Shown: one piece after another, positions 1 through 8,885 of the stretch
Layout: every line of letters starts with the position of its first letter
How positions within the stretch are numbered: the first letter of the stretch is position 1
From: Verrucomicrobia bacterium 12-59-8
Lineage (GTDB): Bacteria > Verrucomicrobiota > Verrucomicrobiae > Verrucomicrobiales > Verrucomicrobiaceae
Assembly: GCA_002279765.1 (NCBI GenBank)
Contig: NCCR01000222.1
Span: 1 to 8,900 of the forward strand
Reading direction: 5' to 3'
DNA length: 8,900 nucleotides
Translations under genes and position numbers: made by a program
The notes under the pieces: generated by a model
What the model was told of the DNA's origin: nothing
What the model saw: only the letters and a program-made list of their open reading frames with translations
Database searches by the model: none

Positions 1-13
1 GGACAGTTTGCGC
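1..13 (+). other. Partial spacer at left window edge
   Basis: The last 13 bases of a spacer whose beginning, and the repeat before it, lie outside the window. It shows that the array continues to the left, so the leader is not in this window. Confidence 0.9.
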
Positions 14-49
14 CCTTCCGCACTCTCACGAGTGCGGCCCCGTTGAAGC
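14..49 (+). repeat. CRISPR repeat unit with hairpin (first complete copy)
   Basis: This copy represents the consensus. Within the 36 bp, positions 5-12 (CCGCACTC) and 17-24 (GAGTGCGG) are perfectly complementary and enclose the loop TCAC. The unit opens with CCTT and closes with a 12-nt single-stranded tail ending GTTGAAGC. Such a stem is the usual recognition element for a Cas6-type or Cas5-type endonuclease, and cleavage 8 nt from the end would leave GTTGAAGC as the crRNA 5' handle. The cleavage site is inferred from related repeats and is not visible here. Because the unit is 36 bp, it keeps reading frame and translates without stops in two of three forward frames, producing misleading repetitive open frames throughout the window. 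Confidence 0.95.
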
Positions 50-2096
50 TGCGCCGTAGTGGCTTCGACGAGCTTGTCTGTGTGTGACCTTCCGCACTCT
101 CACGAGTGCGGCCCCGTTGAAGCGTAGATGGTGGCGACCACTTGAAGCAGGATTCGGGCCTTCCGCACTCTCACGAGTGCGGCCCCGTTGAAGCTTGATC
201 TTGCCCGCCTCGATCTCGCCTTTCTTCAGCACCTTCCGCACTCTCACGAGTGCGGCCCCGTTGAAGCTTGAACTCATGAAATGTTGTTCCAACATGCGGC
301 GTCCCTTCCGCACTCTCACGAGTGCGGCCCCGTTGAAGCAGTCATGGGAGGGGTATTTATTCGCGTTGGAATCCATCCTTCCGCACTCTCACGAGTGCGG
401 CCCCGTTGAAGCCAGAGGGGAATGGAGGGGATGGCGAGATATAGCAAAACCTTCCGCACTCTCACGAGTGCGGCCCCGTTGAAGCTGATAGGGGCTTTGC
501 TCATGTGTTCAAGTTCTTTGGGGGCCTTCCGCACTCTCACGAGTGCGGCCCCGTTGAAGCTTGGCATCTGACTTTAAGCGACTCAGACGGCAAGCTTCCT
601 TCCGCACTCTCACGAGTGCGGCCCCGTTGAAGCTTGATAACACCATGGGAAGCGGAACAACTGGCGTTCCTTCCGCACTCTCACGAGTGCGGCCCCGTTG
701 AAGCTTTACACGCGGGGCATTTCAGGAGCTGAACTACCCCCCTTCCGCACTCTCACGAGTGCGGCCCCGTTGAAGCTGGTTCAGATAGAACAGAATCCAA
801 AAGAGCTTTTGAAACCTTCCGCACTCTCACGAGTGCGGCCCCGTTGAAGCGATTGGGTGTTTGAGCAGAAGACCACCACATGGGAAGCCTTCCGCACTCT
901 CACGAGTGCGGCCCCGTTGAAGCCGATGTTGGTCGAGCCGCTGGACGTGAGGGTCAGGCGCCTTCCGCACTCTCACGAGTGCGGCCCCGTTGAAGCTCAA
1001 GAACCCAACTCTTTCCCGTCCCGGAAGCGCCAGCCTTCCGCACTCTCACGAGTGCGGCCCCGTTGAAGCAAGCTCCCGGCGTTTTTCTGCTTCGATGGCA
1101 AGCGCGGCCCTTCCGCACTCTCACGAGTGCGGCCCCGTTGAAGCCGGGAAACATGGCGGACCACCATTCAAGGGGGGCCACCTCCTTCCGCACTCTCACG
1201 AGTGCGGCCCCGTTGAAGCGTCACCGTTCACCCCGACGGCACGAAGGAGCACCGCCCTTCCGCACTCTCACGAGTGCGGCCCCGTTGAAGCGAAATGACG
1301 GCGTCTGTTCTCATGGAGAATCAAGGCACCTTCCGCACTCTCACGAGTGCGGCCCCGTTGAAGCGATCAAGTGGCAGGCGTTTAGCTCCACGGCGGCGGA
1401 ACCCTTCCGCACTCTCACGAGTGCGGCCCCGTTGAAGCAAAATAGCCTTGAATGTGGCGGGCGAATGAACGCTAAACCTTCCGCACTCTCACGAGTGCGG
1501 CCCCGTTGAAGCGTTGGAGGTGCATTCCAAGGGACTTAGTAGGGCGCAACCTTCCGCACTCTCACGAGTGCGGCCCCGTTGAAGCAAGTCAGATGCCAAG
1601 AATCAGACTTCTCTGTCACGCCCCTTCCGCACTCTCACGAGTGCGGCCCCGTTGAAGCAGCAGGCGCTCGAAGCGCTCGCCACCGCTGAAGCTGAGCCCT
1701 TCCGCACTCTCACGAGTGCGGCCCCGTTGAAGCATCGACCGGAGAGCCGCCGATGCAGCCCTCAAATTGCCTTCCGCACTCTCACGAGTGCGGCCCCGTT
1801 GAAGCATCGGCATGGCGCTGAATCACCTAGAATGGACACTCGACCTTCCGCACTCTCACGAGTGCGGCCCCGTTGAAGCCACACGTCGCGCACGGCTACG
1901 CTCGACTGGCGCCATCCTTCCGCACTCTCACGAGTGCGGCCCCGTTGAAGCCACCGACGTGGACGCCGACAAAATCGCCGGGGCCTCCCTTCCGCACTCT
2001 CACGAGTGCGGCCCCGTTGAAGCTCATACACCAGCCTGCCAGCAGTGCCGCCGGTGATAGCCTTCCGCACTCTCACGAGTGCGGCCCCGTTGAAGC

Positions 2097-2133
2097 GATA
2101 CCCCCTCCAGCTTTGATGCCCTCTCCAGCTTTG
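2097..2133 (+). other. Spacer with an internal 18-nt direct repeat
   Basis: This 37-bp spacer contains CTCCAGCTTTG twice, 18 nt apart. Read on the minus strand it encodes K-A-G-E-G-I followed by K-A-G-G-G-I, two near-identical hexapeptides. Glycine-rich hexapeptide repeats of this style occur in phage tail-fibre and other fibrous proteins, so the protospacer may lie in such a gene. That source is a guess from 12 residues. Confidence 0.4.
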
Positions 2134-3826
2134 CCTTCCGCACTCTCACGAGTGCGGCCCCGTTGAAGCCGTTGAGGAAGTTTGTTGTTGCCGTCTCTTC
2201 ATCCTCCTTCCGCACTCTCACGAGTGCGGCCCCGTTGAAGCAATTCAGGGTCGCGTGTGAGATTACAGAGTATAATGACCTTCCGCACTCTCACGAGTGC
2301 GGCCCCGTTGAAGCTCCGCAAGCCGCTTGTATGACTGAAGGTTGTTTTCGATCCTTCCGCACTCTCACGAGTGCGGCCCCGTTGAAGCCTTGATTGCGCG
2401 GAAAGCGTTTTGAATTTCGTTAACCGCCTTCCGCACTCTCACGAGTGCGGCCCCGTTGAAGCAATGAGCTGCGCTTGAGCGCTGCTGAGGGAGAGCACGC
2501 CTTCCGCACTCTCACGAGTGCGGCCCCGTTGAAGCCCCTTCTTTTGGCGCGACGCGATACGCCAGAAGGTTCCCTTCCGCACTCTCACGAGTGCGGCCCC
2601 GTTGAAGCGAGAGCGGCGGTAGCATATAGGCCATCCGGCGTATAGTCCTTCCGCACTCTCACGAGTGCGGCCCCGTTGAAGCCATATTAGAGCCGTCAAT
2701 GACGAGCTTGTCGCCCGCGCCTTCCGCACTCTCACGAGTGCGGCCCCGTTGAAGCTAAAACCAGACAAGGCCGCTTTTCCACCGGCGACGATCCTTCCGC
2801 ACTCTCACGAGTGCGGCCCCGTTGAAGCAAAACTATTGCGGCGGATACGTGGAGATTCATCCCATCCTTCCGCACTCTCACGAGTGCGGCCCCGTTGAAG
2901 CCACCGAACGTGTTGGCCGCATTCAGCAGCGGCACCTTCCTTCCGCACTCTCACGAGTGCGGCCCCGTTGAAGCCAGATGTGGCCGGCCACGAGGGACGC
3001 GGGCTTCACCGCCTTCCGCACTCTCACGAGTGCGGCCCCGTTGAAGCACGGCGTCGATGACATATAGAGCAGCCGTCTCTGCGCCTTCCGCACTCTCACG
3101 AGTGCGGCCCCGTTGAAGCTCCACCTTTTCGCCACGCGGCTCCTCTGGCAGATCATCCCTTCCGCACTCTCACGAGTGCGGCCCCGTTGAAGCCTGACGC
3201 TGCAGCATGCGGGCGGTAGCATGCGCTTAGCCTTCCGCACTCTCACGAGTGCGGCCCCGTTGAAGCTAGTCCGTTGGTGCTCGGGCCTGCTGACACCAGC
3301 CACCCCTTCCGCACTCTCACGAGTGCGGCCCCGTTGAAGCGCCGTTGTTGCGGTAAAGGTGCGAGATCCGGTCCAGCCTTCCGCACTCTCACGAGTGCGG
3401 CCCCGTTGAAGCACGATGCTGCTCGCAAGCTCTTCAATCGCCGCCGGGTCACCTTCCGCACTCTCACGAGTGCGGCCCCGTTGAAGCACGGCCACCACTG
3501 GCCCCGTGACATCATCCAGCTCGCGCCCTTCCGCACTCTCACGAGTGCGGCCCCGTTGAAGCCGCACTTGAGGGATTTGAACGAGGAAGGTCTGCGCGCT
3601 CCTTCCGCACTCTCACGAGTGCGGCCCCGTTGAAGCACGAGTGACTACATGGGCGAGCGCGAGGAGGCGAACAACCTTCCGCACTCTCACGAGTGCGGCC
3701 CCGTTGAAGCAGGCTCACGATGGGATAACTGCGGATCAATTTCCAGACCCCTTCCGCACTCTCACGAGTGCGGCCCCGTTGAAGCAACTGGACCTCGTGG
3801 CCATGGCAGTGATGAAGGCCGGAGAC

Positions 3827-3862
3827 CCTTCCGCAATCTCACGAGTGCGGCCCCGTTGAAGC
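3827..3862 (+). repeat. Single variant repeat (number 53)
   Basis: This is the only repeat of 117 that departs from consensus. Position 10 of the unit (window base 3836) is A instead of C. The change falls in the left arm of the stem and turns the C-G pair with repeat position 19, third from the loop, into an A-G mismatch, leaving seven of eight base pairs. It follows one of the two longest ordinary spacers (3786-3826, 41 bp). The variant is not inherited by either neighbouring repeat, so it probably arose by point mutation after this unit was formed, or it is a sequencing error. Processing of this repeat may be slightly weaker. Confidence 0.95.
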
Positions 3863-6723
3863 AACGCACGCGCTCAATCAAAGCAGGATCATCAATTTGG
3901 CCTTCCGCACTCTCACGAGTGCGGCCCCGTTGAAGCATCGCATGGTCCATCTCTTTCAGCGCCAGCGCCCCTGCCTTCCGCACTCTCACGAGTGCGGCCC
4001 CGTTGAAGCATAGCGGGGAGTCGGGAGCGATGTGGATCGATCAGGCGCCTTCCGCACTCTCACGAGTGCGGCCCCGTTGAAGCCAAGGGGGCCTCGAGCA
4101 CTTCGGAGCGTAAGGTCGAAGCCTTCCGCACTCTCACGAGTGCGGCCCCGTTGAAGCTGCTCGATCGCCATGTTCTCCAGCAGGCTCACCCCCCTTCCGC
4201 ACTCTCACGAGTGCGGCCCCGTTGAAGCGCTTTCCCTTTTGTGATGACGCTATAAGGCCAGTCACCCTTCCGCACTCTCACGAGTGCGGCCCCGTTGAAG
4301 CAAGATACGGTCCACATTAATGCGCACCATGCCATTACCTTCCGCACTCTCACGAGTGCGGCCCCGTTGAAGCTCACCGTTAAGCCGTAAGGTGGTCAAG
4401 GTCATTGCCCCTTCCGCACTCTCACGAGTGCGGCCCCGTTGAAGCGATCCGAACGATTTTGCCGGGACAGTCTGTGACGACCTTCCGCACTCTCACGAGT
4501 GCGGCCCCGTTGAAGCATGGCCGAAGTCGTTGTAGAGCGTATCCTCGTCAATGATCCTTCCGCACTCTCACGAGTGCGGCCCCGTTGAAGCAGCGAAAAC
4601 GATAGCTTCCCGTGGAATAACCCGCTGCCTTCCGCACTCTCACGAGTGCGGCCCCGTTGAAGCGCCTGCATGCGCAGAAAGTGCGAACACGCCGCCGCAT
4701 ACCTTCCGCACTCTCACGAGTGCGGCCCCGTTGAAGCATGTCCAGCTTCACGTCATCGCTGACGATGTGGCTGAGGTCCTTCCGCACTCTCACGAGTGCG
4801 GCCCCGTTGAAGCCACGGCTTCCGCCATGGCCCTCCCGCCATCTGAATCCCTTCCGCACTCTCACGAGTGCGGCCCCGTTGAAGCACGCCATCGAAGGCT
4901 GCACCATCAAGCTCAATGTGAACCCTTCCGCACTCTCACGAGTGCGGCCCCGTTGAAGCCACACATGTGCTGGGTAGCCTGGCGAGGGCATTTCCGCCTT
5001 CCGCACTCTCACGAGTGCGGCCCCGTTGAAGCGGCGATGGTTCCGAGGTGCAGACTCGCACGCCTGGTGTCGCCCTTCCGCACTCTCACGAGTGCGGCCC
5101 CGTTGAAGCGAGACCCTCGAGACGCTGCGAAAATATGAAAAGGACACCTTCCGCACTCTCACGAGTGCGGCCCCGTTGAAGCAACGTCTCACGGGAGCCT
5201 CCTACCCGTGGGGGGGGTGCCTTCCGCACTCTCACGAGTGCGGCCCCGTTGAAGCGAATTTACCGAGCAGAACATCAATTCTATCTCCCAAGGACCTTCC
5301 GCACTCTCACGAGTGCGGCCCCGTTGAAGCGACCATCGAGAAAGTGCATGAATCCAACTGAACTCACCTTCCGCACTCTCACGAGTGCGGCCCCGTTGAA
5401 GCATGATTGCGGCCAAGGGCGCAACCTTCACCCCGGAGCCCTTCCGCACTCTCACGAGTGCGGCCCCGTTGAAGCTTGTAGAGGTGAATACCTGGGATCA
5501 ACGTAGCCACGCCGCCTTCCGCACTCTCACGAGTGCGGCCCCGTTGAAGCAGCGACGCGGGTGTTGAGATGTTTGATGGATTCGTGCCTTCCGCACTCTC
5601 ACGAGTGCGGCCCCGTTGAAGCCTGCACTATTGACAAGGTGCCTAAAAAGGGGCAGGCACCTTCCGCACTCTCACGAGTGCGGCCCCGTTGAAGCCAATG
5701 CGGCCACAAGGGCCTTGCAGCGGTTGCGCATGCCCTTCCGCACTCTCACGAGTGCGGCCCCGTTGAAGCCTGAACGGCGGCGGCGTGCTCCTGCAACGCG
5801 GCTTGATCCTTCCGCACTCTCACGAGTGCGGCCCCGTTGAAGCCAAGTCCGGCTAGATTGCATGCCCTGCCGCAACTCACCTTCCGCACTCTCACGAGTG
5901 CGGCCCCGTTGAAGCATCGTGAGGGCCATCAACAGCAAGCCCGCCAAGATCCCTTCCGCACTCTCACGAGTGCGGCCCCGTTGAAGCGAAGAGCACCTGG
6001 TTCACCCAGGTATTGACGCCATTACCCTTCCGCACTCTCACGAGTGCGGCCCCGTTGAAGCGGGGCTAAAAGATTCCTTAGCCGGGGGCGGGCGGGACGC
6101 CTTCCGCACTCTCACGAGTGCGGCCCCGTTGAAGCGATCGGTCGCGTCTGCGAATCCACTGCCAGGAACAACTCCCTTCCGCACTCTCACGAGTGCGGCC
6201 CCGTTGAAGCTAATGATCCCGCCGCTGCTGCTGATGCCGCAGATGCCCCTTCCGCACTCTCACGAGTGCGGCCCCGTTGAAGCGAGCTTCATCCGCCGAG
6301 CAGTCTGCCAACGATTGTGTCCCTTCCGCACTCTCACGAGTGCGGCCCCGTTGAAGCTTGGCGACAGCTTAAAATTCAGCTTTGGGGCCCACACCCTTCC
6401 GCACTCTCACGAGTGCGGCCCCGTTGAAGCCTCGCGGCAGAGATCATACATCTCTGAGAGTTCTTGGACCTTCCGCACTCTCACGAGTGCGGCCCCGTTG
6501 AAGCTTCCACTACTTCAATGGGCTAGGTGGATTTTATGGCACCTTCCGCACTCTCACGAGTGCGGCCCCGTTGAAGCCATCCAACCGCTGCCGACTGGGG
6601 GATTTTGTCCCTGCCCTTCCGCACTCTCACGAGTGCGGCCCCGTTGAAGCTCCACCAGTGCCTTCTCTCGCAGCTTCGGTTCGTTGTCCTTCCGCACTCT
6701 CACGAGTGCGGCCCCGTTGAAGC

Positions 6724-7078
6724 AAGGTGCTGGAGTCGGCGAGCGAGGGCAAGACCAAGGGGCCGGTGCATGTGAGCGAGGCGCTGAATGAGCTGGTGGA
6801 ACACATCATCCGACTGCAGGAGAACAAGGGGAAGATTTTGGGGATCAGCACAGGCATCCCCGATCTAGACCGCGCCATCGGCGGCCAGGGGCTGGAGCCG
6901 GGGGACAAGTTTGTGATCGGTGCGAGGCCGAAGATGGGGAAGACGAACCTGCTGTGCACGCTGATCAAGAACATCTGCATTGATCAGGGGGTGCCGTCGC
7001 TGGTGCTGAGCATGGAGATGGGCAAGCGGCGGCTGCTATCGCGCATTACCGCCACGCGGTATGGGTTTTCACCGGAGG
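6724..7078 (+). pseudogene. dnaB: Oversize 355-bp spacer: internal fragment of a DnaB-family replicative helicase gene
   Basis: The interval between perfect repeats 92 and 93 is one open frame of 118 codons plus one base, starting with AAG at 6724. Intact DnaB is a hexameric ring helicase that unwinds DNA at replication forks. Residues about 1-38 match the linker between the N-terminal and ATPase domains, with GPVHVSEAL near 13-21. GISTGIPDLDRAIGG (40-54) opens the RecA-like domain. ARPKMGKT (67-74, 6922-6945) is Walker A. LSMEM (95-99, 7006-7020) is the H1a-like motif, with the glutamate proposed as catalytic base. The N-terminal domain, Walker B, later helicase motifs and arginine finger are absent, so it cannot work as a helicase. 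No ribosome binding site precedes it, and a TGA in the repeat at 6718-6720 closes the frame upstream. Replacing the usual S-L-E-M with S-M-E-M and the divergent flanking residues hint at a phage or plasmid gene, but a host origin is not excluded. The family is clear; the donor is unknown. Confidence 0.9.
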
Positions 7079-8885
7079 CCTTCCGCACTCTCACGAGTGC
7101 GGCCCCGTTGAAGCAGTGCGGTTTGCGGTGACGAGAGGCGGGACGTGTCAACCTTCCGCACTCTCACGAGTGCGGCCCCGTTGAAGCTCGGCGGCGAGGC
7201 GACGCAGCGCGGCGGCGACCCAGACCTTCCGCACTCTCACGAGTGCGGCCCCGTTGAAGCCGAGCCAAGCAAGCTGACCCACAGTGTTATCGGCACCGGC
7301 CTTCCGCACTCTCACGAGTGCGGCCCCGTTGAAGCACCGACTGCTGAGAGCATCTCGGCCCCGCCCTGGACCTTCCGCACTCTCACGAGTGCGGCCCCGT
7401 TGAAGCACAGCGTAACCGATACCTTGGATTATGTCCGTCGCAAGCCTTCCGCACTCTCACGAGTGCGGCCCCGTTGAAGCCTGTGCGTGGCGGAGTTTGT
7501 CAGAACGCATGAATCTTTCCTTCCGCACTCTCACGAGTGCGGCCCCGTTGAAGCGACGTTTTCAAGCACCACCCATTCGGGGCGAATCTCTCCCTTCCGC
7601 ACTCTCACGAGTGCGGCCCCGTTGAAGCTCGATGACGCGGATGAGCTGCGGGAGCTTCTCCTGTCCTTCCGCACTCTCACGAGTGCGGCCCCGTTGAAGC
7701 GCAGACGCGGCCGATCAAACGACGCGTAACGGAGCTGCCTTCCGCACTCTCACGAGTGCGGCCCCGTTGAAGCGCCTCCGCAGCGCTGCGCTCTATCGCC
7801 TGCTTTTTGACCTTCCGCACTCTCACGAGTGCGGCCCCGTTGAAGCGTGAGAGGGGCGGCGTTTCATTTGGCCGGACCGTGACCCTTCCGCACTCTCACG
7901 AGTGCGGCCCCGTTGAAGCATGATGGCGTAGAGCTGCCGCTGCTCTTTGTGCAGCGCCTTCCGCACTCTCACGAGTGCGGCCCCGTTGAAGCCTTGCGGC
8001 CATCGCCCCAGGTATCTGCGGCACTCAGGCGCCTTCCGCACTCTCACGAGTGCGGCCCCGTTGAAGCTTGCAGTGGGATGGTCTCGTGCTGAATATGTTT
8101 TCTACCTTCCGCACTCTCACGAGTGCGGCCCCGTTGAAGCGGACGCTTCACCAGTGGATCCTCCTCACACTCCAGGCACCTTCCGCACTCTCACGAGTGC
8201 GGCCCCGTTGAAGCACGCGCCGCAGACCTGTACAGCCTCGCCGCCACATCGCCTTCCGCACTCTCACGAGTGCGGCCCCGTTGAAGCCCCATTCCATCGA
8301 GACCGCTTTCATCGGCTTCCATCGGCCTTCCGCACTCTCACGAGTGCGGCCCCGTTGAAGCTTGGCGTGGTGCCCACGATTGGCGGCACGCCGTTGGACG
8401 CCTTCCGCACTCTCACGAGTGCGGCCCCGTTGAAGCATAAGGATGGCGAGGAAAATGGCGGCGGTGGAAATGCCTTCCGCACTCTCACGAGTGCGGCCCC
8501 GTTGAAGCTCCCCAAGGGCGGCGCGGGTTTCTGGCGTTACATGCACGCCTTCCGCACTCTCACGAGTGCGGCCCCGTTGAAGCACGGCGGGGTCGAGACG
8601 CAAGGCCACGGACACAGTGACCGCCTTCCGCACTCTCACGAGTGCGGCCCCGTTGAAGCCACATCCTCAGTGGAGGCCCAGCTACCATTCTTCACCCATC
8701 CTTCCGCACTCTCACGAGTGCGGCCCCGTTGAAGCACGACATCTGGACGAGCTACTTTAGAAATGCAGACGTACCCTTCCGCACTCTCACGAGTGCGGCC
8801 CCGTTGAAGCCTAGTAATGGCGGCAACCTGGGGGTCTCCAACGCGCTGACCTTCCGCACTCTCACGAGTGCGGCCCCGTTGAAGC
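7079..8885 (+). CRISPR. Right block of array: repeats 93-117 and 24 spacers
   Basis: Repeat starts: 7079, 7152, 7225, 7300, 7371, 7445, 7519, 7593, 7665, 7738, 7811, 7884, 7957, 8032, 8105, 8179, 8252, 8326, 8401, 8473, 8548, 8624, 8700, 8775, 8850. All 25 copies match the consensus exactly, so the array is not decaying after the oversize interval. Spacers run 35-40 bp. The last few (8509-8547 and 8584-8849) are all 39-40 bp, slightly longer than average. If the leader is on the left, this is the older side, yet it shows no repeat degeneration, implying that the terminal repeat is still some way off. No gene lies in this block. Confidence 0.98.

Larger units (their letters stand above)
14..6723 (+). 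CRISPR. Left block of array: repeats 1-92 and 91 spacers
   Basis: Each repeat is 36 bp. Repeat starts: 14, 88, 159, 232, 304, 377, 450, 525, 598, 669, 741, 815, 888, 961, 1034, 1109, 1184, 1256, 1329, 1403, 1477, 1550, 1623, 1698, 1770, 1844, 1916, 1988, 2061, 2134, 2206, 2279, 2353, 2427, 2500, 2573, 2647, 2720, 2793, 2866, 2939, 3012, 3084, 3158, 3231, 3305, 3377, 3452, 3527, 3601, 3675, 3750, 3827, 3901, 3974, 4048, 4122, 4193, 4266, 4338, 4410, 4481, 4556, 4628, 4702, 4778, 4850, 4924, 4997, 5074, 5147, 5220, 5295, 5367, 5440, 5515, 5587, 5660, 5734, 5808, 5880, 5952, 6026, 6100, 6175, 6248, 6322, 6395, 6469, 6542, 6615, 6688. Spacers fill the gaps. The longest ordinary spacers (41 bp) are at 3786-3826 and 5033-5073. 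If the leader is on the left, as the proposed transcription strand implies, these are the more recently acquired spacers. No gene lies in this block. Confidence 0.98.

Noticed and set aside
66..2711. A 12-base string GACGAGCTTGTC shared by the spacers at 50-87 and 2683-2719
   Set aside because: One shared 12-mer is expected by chance among about 4,300 bases of spacer sequence, and the rest of the two spacers differs.
3637..3643. Spacer beginning ACGAGTG, the same as part of the repeat stem, suggesting a repeat-derived spacer
   Set aside because: Only seven bases match and the rest of the spacer is unrelated to the repeat, so coincidence is sufficient.
6062..6099. Hairpin GGCTAA/TTAGCC as a transcription terminator within the array
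   Set aside because: The stem is only 6 bp with an 8-nt loop and is followed by a G-rich stretch, not a T-run.
6627..6980. Minus-strand open frame opposite the helicase fragment
   Set aside because: Its translation is an antisense shadow of the helicase coding strand joined to repeat-derived peptide, with no recognisable domain.
6727..7131. A 134-codon gene starting with GTG at 6727 and ending in the spacer after repeat 93
   Set aside because: The GTG is an internal valine codon of the helicase fragment, no ribosome binding site precedes it, and the last part is repeat and unrelated spacer sequence. It is a gene fragment.
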